A stretch of 26,169 nt of DNA from Spongospora subterranea (Eukaryota > Endomyxa > Phytomyxea > Plasmodiophorida > Plasmodiophoridae): contig OUQQ01000251.1 of the NCBI GenBank assembly GCA_900404475.1, forward strand, positions 1 to 26,169. The letters are read 5' to 3'. The translations under genes and the position numbers were made by a program. Of this stretch, positions 9,301 to 21,874 are shown piece after piece. Position 1 is the first letter of the stretch; each line of letters begins with the position of its first letter. The notes beneath the pieces are model-generated. The model saw only the letters and a program-made list of their open reading frames with translations, had not been told where the DNA came from and did not search any database.

Positions 9301-12300
9301 CGGAATGTCTTTTATGTCATTTAAGATTACATGATTCTCAGTAATGCATTGCGACCGAAACGATGCAGCATCCTCACTATCCATTAAGTGGAGAGGAGGA
9401 CTGTTAACATCATTTCCCGGGCAAATACGCAGCCATGGTAAGGTCTGAAAACGGTCTACAGTTAGAGATATAAATGGATCGCGAACATCTTCAAAGTCGG
9501 AAAAAAAGACAGTTTCTCCAGTAGAAACAGATCCTCCAGCAATAACTGTTCCATCGCGATATTTGACAATGTAAGCGACCTCGCGGCAGAGCATATTTCT
9601 AAAAGCGAAAGGATGAACAAGAGAGATCAGCAATCCACGCAGCTGATGTTTTCCATTTTCAGATGATGTTCCAACATGAATCCAAAACGCAGAGGCAGTA
9701 ATGGCACTAGCTCTCGCACACCGTAATTGAAAAAACAGTTCTGGTCCGCTTGTGGATGAAGGTCTGAGAGAAAATGGACGACTGCTCCATGAGACATCCT
9801 CCAAATTGGGACGCAAGAAAATATGATTCAGATGAAGCAACCTCAATGGCACGCATCGCGACTCTCCAGCAGAAATCGCACCGAACCTATTTGGATGACC
9901 TATGGTCTCGGCATCGGTAGAAGATAAAACATCGTCAGCGCATGAGAACATCTCGACTGGTACATTGAGATGATTAGAAACCACAATAGAAGAGCGTAGA
10001 GTTAATGTCTTTAACCCGTTTCTTAGCCTGCACTCAGCGACGAGGAAAACATCGGGGTACAAAGACAAGCTTCCTTTCACAACTGATCGCCTGGTCGGAG
10101 AAAGAAGATACCTCTGAATCCCAACTCGATCAAACTTTACCTGGAATACCGGCTGCCAAGGACCGTATACTTGAACATTCAGGGAGAAGGAAGTTGCATT
10201 TTGAGTTGATGACAGCAGCAAATCGGCAGGTGCGATTTTCACTGCAACCTCAACGCCATCAGGAACGGAATCTCGAACAGTAGAATCGGCATCGACCCAG
10301 AAGATGACCGGATCTCCAGTTTCGTTTCGGACAAAATACGGGGAGAAAGTGGACTCTTCAGCCGCAGTTCCCGCACCGCGTTGCTGTTCATGCTGACTCC
10401 AGAAATTGATAGTGCCACGAAGTGTTTCTAAAAAAACCGAGCTAATGTTAACGTTGATATTTTCCTCAACAGATGTGCCCGCATCAGAAGCAGGTGCTCC
10501 CATGATTTCTACAGAGACACAACTAACAATCGGCTGGTCTTGGCTTTGTGACGACCGCCGCATCAAAATATTATTTTGAGCCCCAACAAACGCGTGCTCC
10601 ACATTTAATTCAACCAAACTATAGTTTGAATTTAGAATCAAGAATAAACGACAAAAGAGACAATAAACCCAACCATGATTCCAAAAGTGGTTCCCACGCT
10701 GTGATTTTAGGGTTAAACGCCTGCACGCTGAATGTAAACGGCGCATTAACCCGCACGTGAGATTGACTGCCATGTCCAAGAAGTCGGAAAGGTGACAACG
10801 ACAGGATAAGTAACGGCATAAAACGGCCTTGGCAATCGTTGATACCAGTGATCTTGACATCATCAAATGAAATTAATGCGGAATACGATATTGAAGATCG
10901 TTTTGAGATAGACTCCTGAGCTACATTGGGCTCAATGGGCAATAGCAACGAATTATCATCCGAAGCAAAATCTGCGTTCTGAAAATCCAACGGAAGATTT
11001 GATGGAGTTGGTGTATGAGAAACCGCATTCATTACCGATGCATATATGTTTGATGCAATCTGAAAATCTTCATAGGCAATGATCGATGATAATGGTTCAA
11101 GTTGCATTCGAAGTTCGCGCGACTTCATCTGATTCCCTGAGAATATATCTCGAAGATTTACGCTCATGGTCATAGGGAGCAATAGGGGCAAGCGATATTT
11201 TGACTCAGTATCCAAATGATGTTTACGACCAACAAATGATTCTAGCCCGGAAACAAGCACTTTGATTTCGCGAATTCCTGATCCCACAGGAGGAGCCTCT
11301 ATATCCACTAGCGTGGAAATATCATTAGTATTGACAGTCATGATATCATCATCAACTGAAAAACTGAAACTAGATTTCGTGACAATTAACCGAGATTCTG
11401 CACTAGCGTTGTTTTCAAGAAACACTATTCGTGAATCAGATACGTTGAGTTCAAAGCGATAGCGGCTTGAGGGAGATGCAGGTTGAGAGTCAATTCCTTG
11501 CGCTGGACTCATCTGTGATACAACATAACGAGAATTGTCGGAAGTAAATACTGCGACCAAATCGACGACGAGATGAGGTAAAAGAAAAACAGATGGATGG
11601 AAAACCGATAAACGTGTCGTTGTGCCTTCTTGATCAAAGACTACATCCGGGTTCTGTGGATTGTCACTGTCGTTAGAAGTAGAGACAAGATTGCGAAAGG
11701 CCGAATTAGAGGCACCGGAACGAGAATCAGAGATTCTCAATGCCATCAGGGAGGCATGAATAGTGGCCCGCTGAACAGAGCGTGAATAAACAAAACTCAC
11801 TCCATCAACGGAAAGAGCGGCCAAAACTGCACCGGCCAGAGGAGATGAAACAGGTCTACTATCAGTCCCTGAACAATAAATGACTAAACAGCCCATATGA
11901 AATTCAAAAACCAGTGGACGAAGCGGCCCGTCGGTGTCAATATTGTAGGCCACGGTTTGCTGGACAGGAGATGGCAGAGAGTGATGGTTCAGTATTACGT
12001 TCTCCCCGATATCGAATACTGTTACAGTCGAATTCAGATTGTGAGACATGATTCCAACTAACAACGTAAAAATATTATTTGTCATTTGAACTTCAGAATC
12101 GTGGGCATTGCTGATGATTGTAACACATGAATTATCCTCAAACGGCTGAGGACACGAAATAGAAATAGCTAGATCAAAACCACCAACTTGAAACGACGAA
12201 GTTGAAAAGTGGGCAATCAGCTTCATGTTGCTGAGAGCAACTTGGAACTGCATTTGACCGGCTGGAGAAGGCATTACGGTATAAAGCGAAATGTTTCCAA

Positions 12301-15300
12301 GATCGGCTTCAAGGTAGTCTTCGCAACCAAGAAATACAGGAATGATAATGGTAGGGCTAGAAATGTTGATATCAATTTGAGGAACATCTCCAGGTGGCCG
12401 GACATTATCTATCATTTCATTCGTAACATCGGCAGTTTTGGAAGCCATATTCTGGAGAACAGCCCATAAGACGCCCATTGTGAGATAGTCGATAATTTCA
12501 AGAACGGTCTGTTGATAATAGACGAATTCTAAAGGAAAGACCTTGGCAGTGATGAAACTTCCGGAAGAATCGGCTTTGAAAGTAACCATGAGTACGTCGG
12601 ACACAGTAGACATGTTAGAATCACCATGCAACACCTGAATTATAGGGAGGGGATCTTTGTTCCGGCGAGGAACGTGACATCGTATGTCGTTTATGCGAAT
12701 GAAAGTCTCCAAAGATGCTCCAAAGTTAAGAATACTGACTTTGGCACAAATACCATCAACACGGACCTGAAATAATGATATGCGCTTACGTTCCTTATTG
12801 AAAGTAACGTGCAAACATTTCATTGACGCAACGATTGTGACATTACGGGTTGAAGCTGATAAACTTTCACTTTCTTTTACAGGCTCCAACATAACGTCAT
12901 GGTCAGCAATGGATAAAGCAGCGAAGTCTCCCACGACAACTTGAGCCAGGGTAGCTATGGTATCTGGGTTCCATTGAACGAGTAAACCGGCGAAGCTCAC
13001 ACTGATGGTGGCTTCCGCACCGGCTAGATTACTATACGATACACTGACCAAATCTTCATCTGAAACCTCTTCAGAATGCCCAAAAGACTGCATTAATTTC
13101 GAAAAGTTGTCTCCGCATTGCTGCAACAAATCTTCTACGACGATGCTGCCAAGGCTGGCCTTATGCAAGATGGAGTCTGGTAAGATTCGCGATTGAAAAT
13201 GGATTTTACAAGCCGTTAATCTGATTATTGGCTGAGATAACTGGAAAAAATGAACACCAATTACAGGAATTTGAAAATCCAGCTGCAGGTCGGAAGAAGA
13301 AACACGGGCTTGGTCGGGAGTTCCCTTGAACATTTCCGGTAATTGCTCAAAAAATCGTGTCCAGGCATTCTTAATTTCACTAACGTTTTGAACAAATGAT
13401 CGATAGATAGCAGAGTCCAAAGGATGTGCCGACGAGAGAATGAGATGGTGGGAATTCTCACAGGAAGCGAGATCAACATCAAGTAGCCAGGGCTTGACAA
13501 CTTCCCGCCATTTTTCCCCAGGAAGATGCTTGTTCAAGTGATTGACAACAATAGCAATACGCGATGTAAGCTTATTAGTTACCGCCCCTAGTATTGACTG
13601 ATAATCACCGCGAATACCCACGTTTGACGCACGGGCATCCACAACGTAATTGGGTGTTACGTTGGATTCATCCGATACCAGAACAATTAGGTCGTCCAAA
13701 TTGAGGGAGTAGCAAATTGCTTCACTGAGCCCGACATCGCTTTGAACGGACAGCGCGCCGTTTACGTCTAAACCATCTACCGTTGAAGAGAGCGGAGCAT
13801 ATTGAGAAATGAAACAGAACACCACTGAGTGGATTATCGAAGCGTTAGGGACGGAAAGATGGATTTTGACAGGAGTGACGTTAACATCAATAGCTGAACT
13901 GACTTGCATATCAACTGCAGCGGAGCGCGACATTCGAAACCTCACGTCAAATGGAGTAACGATGGATGACCCTACGTTTTGAGCAACAATCGGTTGCCCA
14001 CCAATACATGAGAATAGTTGAAGTGCTGAGACATCAACCGATACGGTGAGCTTCTGGGCGTAGAACGAAGCAGTTATATAGGCATTACACGACGTTGCAA
14101 GCGCGCGGGTATTGGCATTTTCTAAGTTTTCGAGAAACACCATTCGATTTTGATCTATTTTGATGCAAATAACTTGCATAGGATGATCTTCTGCTACGTT
14201 GGGTTCGTTTTTATCGCCTGGTTCCGAACCTAGAATAGGGAGAGCAACGTTGGCATTAGTGATAGCAGTGTCTGGAAAGGGATTTTGGAAAAACTCAACA
14301 AGACCATAAATCAGTGAAGGGATCGCATATCCACATGGGTTTTGAACTGTGATAGTTGTGGCAATTGGTTGGCCGATCTCCTCTGGCCGTTTCCAACTAA
14401 TGGACAAATTTGACGCCGCAGACTTGGCGGGTAAAAATTCAGATACGTGATCAGAAAAATCTCCAATTAACGTGCGAAATGGCGAATTGAGAGAAGATTC
14501 ACGTTCGTCGTTCAAAGTTATTGTTTTGAAAGAGACATCGCACTCGATTTTGTTCGGTGGCCACGTCATGCAACTGATCGAAATTTCCTGTGCAGTCAAA
14601 AGTGCAAGTCTCGATATAACGTCCCGTTCCCAAGCGGTAGTTTCCCCGATAAGCAAATGAACCCTGACTTTAGCGATGGCAAACTGAACATCAATTCTAG
14701 AACCCAGATTTTCAGCATCGTCATACGAAAAAAGCACAGCTGAATCGCGATCAATGCTGGATACGACAGTAGAATGAGCCGGCACGGCAGCCATGAGGTT
14801 GCAATCGATGATGAGCATCAATGTCCGGTAAACAGATTGGGATAAAGCAACATCAAAATTACAGAGTGAGCCAGCAACGAGAATATCAGATTCATCAGGG
14901 ATGGGATTGTTGCGAACGAACACAGATAAGTCGATATCTGTGTTACGAAGCAATTGATTCTCCCCAACTGATACGTTCATTTCCGACGCCGCTAGGAAAA
15001 GACGGTGATTTAAAGGGTTGATGTCAGACACAGACCAGATATGGATTCTGCCTAGGTCAATTTCAACTTGTGCTGACGTCTGTTCATCAACTGGCACAAT
15101 GATTATTGGCCGGTCAATATTTATCTCAACCTTGAAAAATTTGGCGATGTCTGCATGACGCTCGCTTCCACTTGCTAAAATAGCATCGCTTGCAGTATTC
15201 ATTGTCTGCACCAAAAATGCACCAAGAATGCCTTGCAATGTATAATCGACAAGTTCCATGTACGTTTGATGCAAATAAACTGCTCGTACTGAATTAAGCC

Positions 15301-18300
15301 CCAACGACAAGCGAGTGCTAAACTCCTGAGGTGGCTCGTGGCGATTGCCAAAAACCTCGAAAGTGAATGAAAGCAGGTCAGAATCGGAAGAAATCTCCCC
15401 AAGTAGCTGAAATCGCGCTTGTCCTTCAGATGATGCAGGCTTAAAAACAGTAAAAGAGCCAAGATGACCATCCATGGCAAGAAATTCGTGTTTTGATGTC
15501 GTTTTTGCGAAAATGTTGTCCATACGAATAACAGCAAGCTGTCTATTCTGGAGTTCTTTGTTCAACGAAAGAGCCACGCTGCGAATTCGCGCTTCTAAAA
15601 CCGTACAAGACTCATTCGACCAAACATTCCCTGATACAAGCTCATCGGACTCGATGGTATTCGTTTCTGTAATGTCAAAGCTATTGAGAGTTGTAGACGG
15701 GGGTAGGCGTTGAGTTTGGGATTCTACAAAACGCCACGTAGTTATAAGTGTCGCTATTGATTCAGGATTCCAATTAATCAGCAAGGTGTCAAAGTCAACA
15801 GCAATGTGTTGATCAACTCCTTCATAAAGGGGAGAATTACTAGGACATGCGCGAACAGATATGGCTATTAAGTCTTTTCCTGCAGTAAACGAACCCTCTG
15901 GTTTCGAGGTGACAAGAACATCGAACGGCCCAGAATGACTTCGATCCAGTACAACCAACTCTGTGAGATGGATTCCACAGAGTAATTCTGCTGCAGAGTA
16001 CCGAAGAGTTGAACAAAACCCGCCAGCTTCACATTTCAACAAAGCCGAAGAGGCAGTACCCAGAGAAAATTCGATGTTCTGGATGGAAAAATCACATGCA
16101 AGGAGCTGTCGCTGAAACTGAGTAACTGAATCGAACAGCGGGTAATTTTCGTCCACCGAAGCGGTCAGATCTGATAATGACGCAATAACAGGAGTTTCAA
16201 AATCCATATTCTGAGAATCAGTTGAGAAGATGAACTGCTTTTGTGAATCGGCAAGCTTAATTAAGAAAATGAGTTGCTCGCTTGACAATTCTAACGCGAG
16301 GTATGGAACCGAACCATTAACGACAAGCTTAGTTAAAGACTCGGACCTGGAGTCAATACACGTAAAAAGTCCCAGGAGACAATTAGTACGTTTTATCATG
16401 CGAACGAGAGAAGGCTCCACATCTGGAACTCGATTATCGCATAAAGATAAAGATATTCCATGAACGTCAATCATAAAAGCATCATAAGAAGACCGAGGCT
16501 CAGGAGGACGACCAAATAGACAGTCATCAGCAATCTTGTCAAGGCCACGAAGACTAACCAAGCTCAAAGAAAGAAGATCGGCAACCAGCATTGATGATTG
16601 AGAATTAGTCACGTCGTATGGGATGAATAGGATGGGATGTTCAATGCTGATATTTAAATCCAACGCACGATGGTTCGTCAAAGCGACAATCATTTCGGAT
16701 TGTCGTTGCTCAGACCATGATAAAGCAGCTTCCCGGAAGTATGATAACTCTTTTCTTGGTTTGAAAAAACGGATCAGCCGCATCAACCAACGAGGGTTGT
16801 AAACGATTTCAACTGGACGCAATGTAGCAGACAGCATCAAATCAGCATCACTATGAACGGGGTCGATTTCAAGCGTCAGCTGGGCAAGATTGGAATCTCC
16901 TCTAAAGCACAATACTCTTGGAAAGCAAGTATCCAAGGTGCATTCATCAAGTAATGTCGCCGAGTCTATTGATAAACTTAATCGGGTCCCCTGAAACAAG
17001 TCCACCTTTGCATTGCCGTCGAATGAGAGACTGGTAACTGGTGTAGAATCTCGAACTATCACAATAAAGGCTTCGATGACCTTCACTTCGAATGTCGTAT
17101 AGACATGATCAGGCTTTAAGGTGAATTCCTGAGCTGCTTGGTTGAAATCGATGGTTTTGTATAATTCGCGCCTTTGCTCGTCTGTTAAACGGATCTGATC
17201 TGGGGCGATGTTTTTGCTTGACGAGGAAGCGGATCCAAACACAGACCCCCACCACCCTCCACTGCCTTCAGCGTCGTTGGCAGCAGAAAGTTCAGCCATC
17301 ATTTGCTTGCTCTTTTTTGCTTCAGCCATCAAATCGGCTTCAGCGAATGAGCGAAAAAACAGAATATCGTCAAGTTCGAGAGATTCTTCCAGCTCCAATA
17401 GCAGATTTTTGCCAGCAGCATCAAGAGGTTCGTGCCAAGGAAGGTTTCGTTTTCGTTTGTATAGTTCAACGTACTCTCGACGACGGTTGCAATAGACAGT
17501 AACGGAAGAAGACGTAAACCACGAACGGCGTCTTGTAGATAGCAAATGGATGACGCAGCGACATGCATAACGCCACCAAGCTAAAGCTCCGCCACTTTTT
17601 GAAATTCCAAGTTTTGGATGGTGCTGGCGGATTCCGGCAAAACGGATTTCTACTTCGGTTCGCTTTTGGATGGCTGAAAAAGTGTCGAGCAATCGAATTA
17701 TGTCGTCATACTGTTGATGGTGTAGTGTCAACTTCAACGAGCGAATTTGCAATGCGAAAAAATAATGAGGTTGATTTTGCTCAAAATAGCGGCTGTTAAC
17801 AGTCAGATTCATCGACGCAGACAGAGGTTCTACGATAAAAGCGTGACCTGATTCTGTACCTGAAACGGACACTGGCATAGAGTCATGTGACGTAGTAGAA
17901 GAAGAACCGCGACCCATCAAATGATTTCCTAGCGACCGAATCGACGCTTGCATCAGCTCGATAGTGGAATTTGGTGATAATGAATTCCACAAAACAGAAT
18001 TGGAATCCCAGTAAACAGCAGCGTTTCGCATAGACAAAAGTTTGTAGGTATTCAACGCTTCAGTGATCGTCGAAACAAAGCATTCTTCGAAGTTGGCATT
18101 CGTAGTTAAAGCTGAGAATTCTTGTACAAGTATCCCGGCAGAAAATTTCTTGTCGGGCAATGTTTCATCATCCTCATATCTGATGTGAACATCGCGGATG
18201 ACAACCTGCAAATTGGCAATAACCTTGGATAATAGACTTTGACTGAAACTTTGCTGCTGACGAGCTTCTTCAGCATTGTTTTCTTCCCAATGCCTCAAAG

Positions 18301-18711
18301 CATGCAACTGTTCAGCCGCAGCCAGCTGCTGCTGCTTTCGCTCTGAAGTTAATCTAATAGCGGCGTCTCGGTCAAAAGTAGCCCCATGCGCAGGACGAGC
18401 AATCACGTACAGCCCTTCAAGCGTAATCTATCAGTTCAAATATGAGCAAAACATCACAACCTGTAGCGCAACCTTACTTTAACAGGTGAGCTACCGAGAG
18501 ATGCCCATGGAACCTTAACTTGGAGTCTTTTCAATACACCGAGGCTCACATTTACAGGTAGTTTTAACCGGGTTAGACATGATGGTTTCAGAGATAGATT
18601 ATCAAGGACGATTTCACCAGACCATATGCCAACATGGATTGAATCCTTAGGAAGATCCACATATTCACCCAGTCGGTCTACTACAAGTCGCTCAAGGATG
18701 CCTTCAAGCAT
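6388..18711 (-). CDS. VPS13: VPS13-type bridge lipid-transfer protein
   Basis: Three exons (18711-18478, 18427-10674, 10618-6388) with introns of 50 and 55 bases give about 4072 residues. The start ATG at 18711 opens with the chorein N-terminus MLEGILERLVVDRLGEYVD, and the first intron falls within that domain (VKVPWASLGSSPVK joined to ITLEGLYVIARP). A Gly/Trp-rich segment (GGWWGSVFG) lies near residue 468, like the one in other VPS13s. Long beta-rich RBG-groove sequence follows to the second intron at residue 2663, just after AWEPLLES. The VAB adaptor-binding region starts near residue 2745 (FVRNETGDPVIFWVD). An ATG2/VPS13-like C-terminal helical, glycine-rich region spans about 3800-3940 (DPVDGLVEGNILGFGQG). 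A PH-like tail begins near 3950 (RMLYGYDRAIRDYNAKH). Known role: channels phospholipids between organelles at membrane contact sites. Which paralogue cannot be told. Further small introns inside the long exons cannot be excluded. Confidence 0.92.
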
Positions 18712-19500
18712 GAAGTCAACCGGCTACGCCACGTAGGCTTCAATGATGCATTTTATAAATAAAGCCATACAAGTTACGGTACCTACGAAATGGTATTCGA
18801 TTTTGCGCGGATGGGGTAAGGCTGCGCTCTTGTCATTGCAGCTCGAAACATTTCATGTTCGATTCGCTCCTGTCAGTGCATGGCGGGAATACCACTGACT
18901 TGACCAAAGTTTACAGTCTATGCCAGTAACGGAGATATGGCATAATTCATGTGGTCAACCTGAAAAATGCACATGCTGTCCCGCATCTCTTCTTTTTTTT
19001 TCGGCGGCGATTTGCAGAGGGTAGTTGAGAGACGTGAAATTTAGGTTCGGGAATAGAGTTTTTTGTCTCACTGATGCAGCTCCAGTTCTGCTGGTTTATG
19101 GCATTGTCTGGATCAACTTCTGTTGGAGCAGCAAATAATCTAGGCAACCAATCGAAAATATGAAGCGCATCATCAACAGGTATAGTATGCTAATTTTGGA
19201 TAAAGACTCGATAGACGGTTAAGTGTATTTAGCCGAGGTTATCGCTGTAGAACGCAAAGCAATAGTCTGAAGTGATCATTTGCGCCGACTACAATGATCC
19301 ACCGCCGATATCCTTTTGATGTGAAGTTTGTTTGATTCCGGTTGCAAAGAAACAGCCAGTAATTCTGTTCTTGACATAGGTTGATTTTGACTTAGGTTGA
19401 CTAGAAAATGAAATCTTGTAGCCTGCGATGTAAACTTCGTCTTTTTATACCGATAATCCTTTGATTTCAATTTACTGTTCTAGGCAGGAAAATCAAGTGT
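18712..19500. other. Intergenic region upstream of the VPS13-like gene
   Basis: The 100-200 bases next to 18711 should hold the promoter of the VPS13-like gene; AT-rich TTTATAAATAAA lies at about 18751-18762. A possible minus-strand exon is listed separately. Otherwise no gene is seen. The right part merges into mariner-like transposon debris. Confidence 0.45.
18947..19189 (-). CDS. Possible terminal exon of an unknown gene
   Basis: An 81-codon frame follows a possible 3' splice site (AAAATTAG, ending at 19190) and runs to a TGA at 18947. It encodes HIFDWLPRLFAAPTEVDPDN near its start and ends with a strongly basic run (RRRKKKKR) followed by a short hydrophobic tail. It has no ATG of its own in a good position. 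A second minus-strand frame further upstream (19470-19276) could supply a first exon, but only through a weak donor near 19300. No family is recognised. It may be a gene remnant or chance. Confidence 0.22.
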   Translation of the reverse strand, partial: HTIPVDDALHIFDWLPRLFAAPTEVDPDNAINQQNWSCISETKNSIPEPKFHVSQLPSANRRRKKKKRCGTACAFFRLTT

Positions 19501-19559
19501 AGCTAAGGATGGATTCCAGAAAGCGGCCATTATTTTGAAGCTGTCATTGCTCCTAAACA

Positions 19560-20450
19560 ATTCTTGCTATTATTGCATCATATATCTTCTACTAATGTTA
19601 TTAAGCCGCTTGTCGAACTGCAAGCCGCATCCAATCCGTTCCTGCAAGGAAATACTTTCCATTTGCGAAACAACTGGGTCAAAGCAGGCACGATTAAAGC
19701 ACATTCAAACGCGCTCAAACCGTTTTTAACAGATCAAAACAAGATTAACCGTCAGCGATTTTGTTTGTCAATGACTCAATAGATAAGGGAGTGTCACATG
19801 TCAAGGACATGATGGATTTTATACACATCGATGAGAAATGGTTCAATATGGCAAAAGTAACCACCAGACATCTTCTTGCTGCAGTTGAGGAAGGGCCCTA
19901 TCGAACGGGCAACAGTAGCGCTATATCACGAAAGTGATGTTTGTTTGCGCCGTTGCTCTGCCTCGATGGGATTATTCCAGAAACAAATGGTTTGACGGAA
20001 AACTGGGTATCTGGCCGTTTGTCCAACAGGAGCCAGCAAAGCGTTCCAGTAAAATAGACCAGCTGGAACTATGGAGACAAAGAACACGAACGTGGACAAA
20101 CGCGAGTATCGAAAAATGATTATTGAAAAAGTATTGCCAACCATCGAAGCGAAATGGCCCCGATCAAATACCGCCCATTCAATTCATGCAGCAAAACAAT
20201 GCAAAGCCTCATATCAATCCGCTCGAGGTCGAGTTCCTTGCTGCAGTTCAGCAAACGTCGTACAATATGCGAATGCTATGCCAGCCTCCCAACAGCCCAG
20301 ATACTAACATTCTGGATTTGAGATTTTTCGATTTGCGACGAACCCTAGCGGTTATTCCAGCGACGATATCATCGAAAAACCCATGCAAATGTATCAGGCG
20401 AAATGTGGGAAATCAAGTTGATCGAATGTTGGCGCATTTTTAAACAGTGC
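19560..20450 (+). pseudogene. Mariner-like (DD34D) transposase pseudogene
   Basis: Transposase sequence continues across at least four frame changes. Segments in order: a likely DNA-binding end (SNALKPFLTDQNKINRQRF), the first catalytic Asp in FIHIDEKWFN (codon at 19830), FVCAVALPRWDYSRNKWFDG and GIWPFVQQEPAK, then YRKMIIEKVLPTIEAKWP, then the second catalytic motif, then PPNSPDTNILDL with the third Asp at 20300. The second motif reads QQNNAKPH with Asn (codon at 20195) where the family has Asp. The spacing between the second and third positions is 34 residues, as expected for mariner. Known role: cut-and-paste transposase. With the frameshifts and the Asp-to-Asn change it cannot be functional. 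The C-terminal region to about 20450 is degraded. Terminal inverted repeats were not identified. Confidence 0.88.
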
Positions 20451-20583
20451 CCAAACTTCGCCGTTTCATCGAACGGTCCTTCCGGCTCAAACAAACTGTC
20501 TGCGGACTGCGAATCGCCAGCACCTACGCGACCGATGGGATCAAAGCAAGCGAAACGGTGCGCAATGAATCTGTCGGGGACGA

Positions 20584-21077
20584 GGTCCCGTTGGGAGCAC
20601 GACCTTGTTTTCCATGGGTGTTGGCTTGGTTACTTCAGCAATTTCGTCACTGGTGGTAATCAATCCAACCGAAACTCGACAGGGTATCTGATTAGAATAC
20701 GAAATAAAAGTCGTGCACAGAAACACAAATACCAGAAGCGATTCAACAGCACCTGGAATGCGAGCGGAGGCGATACCAATCGTACGCGTACATGACGTAT
20801 CCCCTTTAAAGTCCTAGTGGTCCCATCAGGAGCACGACCTTGTTTTCCATATGCAATTGCCCGCAGGCCGTCTGGATCAATGTCCAGCGGCTACAGCAGC
20901 ATTTGCTATCCAACAAGGGTAGACGCTTGCATCCAGACTACCGCGAATCCGAGATTCGATCATGAAGGGCAGACACTGTCCCCACGGAATTCCTGTCGTG
21001 CACACAGACACAAATACCAGAAGCGGTTCAACAACACGTGGAAGGCGAGCGGAGGCGATACCAATCGTACGCGTACA
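20584..21077. repeat. Direct repeats with dissimilar centres
   Basis: Two blocks recur in the same order. Block 1 occurs at 20584-20616 and 20819-20850 (shared core GGAGCACGACCTTGTTTTCC). Block 2, about 82 bases, occurs at 20711-20792 and 20996-21077 with high identity (shared cores such as CACAAATACCAGAAGCG and GGAGGCGATACCAATCGTAC). The sequence between the blocks differs in content and in length (about 94 versus 145 bases). This suggests two related but rearranged copies of one element lying in tandem. The encoded product is not recognised. The stretch 20450-21350 contains no supportable gene. Confidence 0.75.
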
Positions 21078-21352
21078 AACGCGCCCGGGCACGCACGCGT
21101 GTTTTCAAGCGACTGGAAGAAGTTAAACGACACAACCGTGATTTACAAAGCACCCATAAAATTTGGGATACCGATTTGGGTCACGGCACGGCCTATTTTT
21201 CATACCCTTTTTTCTATAAGCGAATAGAGATGTCTGCCGAGGCAACAACGGCTCATCACGTGGCAAGAACTGGGCACCAAATGAGTGCATCGTGCTCGTA
21301 AGACGTTGGATCGCCATATCGGAGGATCCTATCAAGGGAAAGACCACGCACG

Positions 21353-21651
21353 GTGGAGATGCTCTTACAGTATCAGAATGGTACCCGAGGGATTGACGAG
21401 CTCATTGCCGCTGTCGACGCTGCATTCAAAGAACTGTCAATGCAAACCCTGAACAAAGTGTTTTTATCGCACCAAGAATGCATGATCGCAGCGATGAAAG
21501 TCAAAGGGGCAACGGATACCGATTGCCTCAAATGGGCAAGGATCGACTGGAGCGGGCAGAAGACCTCCCAGTTTATTTGGACTGTGATCCGACACTGTAC
21601 AAAGAGACAGTTGAAATCGTTAATGCTGCCGAAATCAAGAATGTTGATTGA
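21353..21651 (+). pseudogene. Mariner-like transposase C-terminal fragment
   Basis: The first part reads QNGTRGIDELIAAVDAAFKE and continues with LNKVFLSHQECMIAAMKVKG, matching the C-terminal third of oomycete mariner-like transposases as I recall them. At about 21530 the frame shifts, and the tail continues as MGKDRLERAEDLPVYLDCDP, ending at a TGA at 21649-21651. No catalytic residues are included. It differs from the C-terminal part of the pseudogene at 19560-20450, so it probably comes from another copy or subfamily. Nearby fragments suggest repeated insertion and rearrangement. Confidence 0.8.
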
Positions 21652-21688
21652 AATGCCAATACTTACCGATGTTAAATATATTCTCAAC

Positions 21689-21813
21689 GTACGACGTTTC
21701 AAGAACCGCTTCAACAAAGTCGCCGTCGAGCGGATTGATATGAGGCTTCGTATCTTGCTGCATTAATATAGGGTGGGCCATATTTGAACGGGGCCATTTC
21801 GCTTCGATTGGTT
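21689..21813 (-). pseudogene. Inverted mariner-like transposase fragment
   Basis: The minus strand of this stretch is similar at DNA and protein level to 20139-20250 on the plus strand. It reads IEAKWPRSNMAHPILMQQ and then DTKPHINPLD in one frame. It keeps the catalytic Asp of the second motif but lacks the residues after it (QQDTKPH, against the family's QQDNA.PH). Similarity stops abruptly at about 21689, and the downstream transposase sequence is absent. It is a short internal piece of a second mariner copy in opposite orientation, ending only about 60 bases from the stop codon of the RAP-domain gene. Confidence 0.82.
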
Positions 21814-21874
21814 GTATTCATATTGGACACTTATTTGTGGACAGAGGGAATATATAACAATGACATACGGGAGT

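Noticed and set aside
10005..10283. Plus-strand 92-codon frame opposite the VPS13-like gene
   Set aside because: Antisense to conserved coding sequence, with no domain.
10619..10866. Separate genes for the two long minus-strand frames overlapping here
   Set aside because: The frames encode consecutive parts of one VPS13-type protein, and a 55-base GT..AG intron (10619-10673) joins them in phase.
17208..17502. Plus-strand frames of about 95 codons opposite the VPS13-like gene
   Set aside because: They lie fully antisense to a strongly supported coding exon and have low-complexity Ser/Arg-rich translations expected from the opposite strand.
21373..21717. Minus-strand 114-codon frame
   Set aside because: It is the antisense shadow of the mariner C-terminal fragment on the plus strand.
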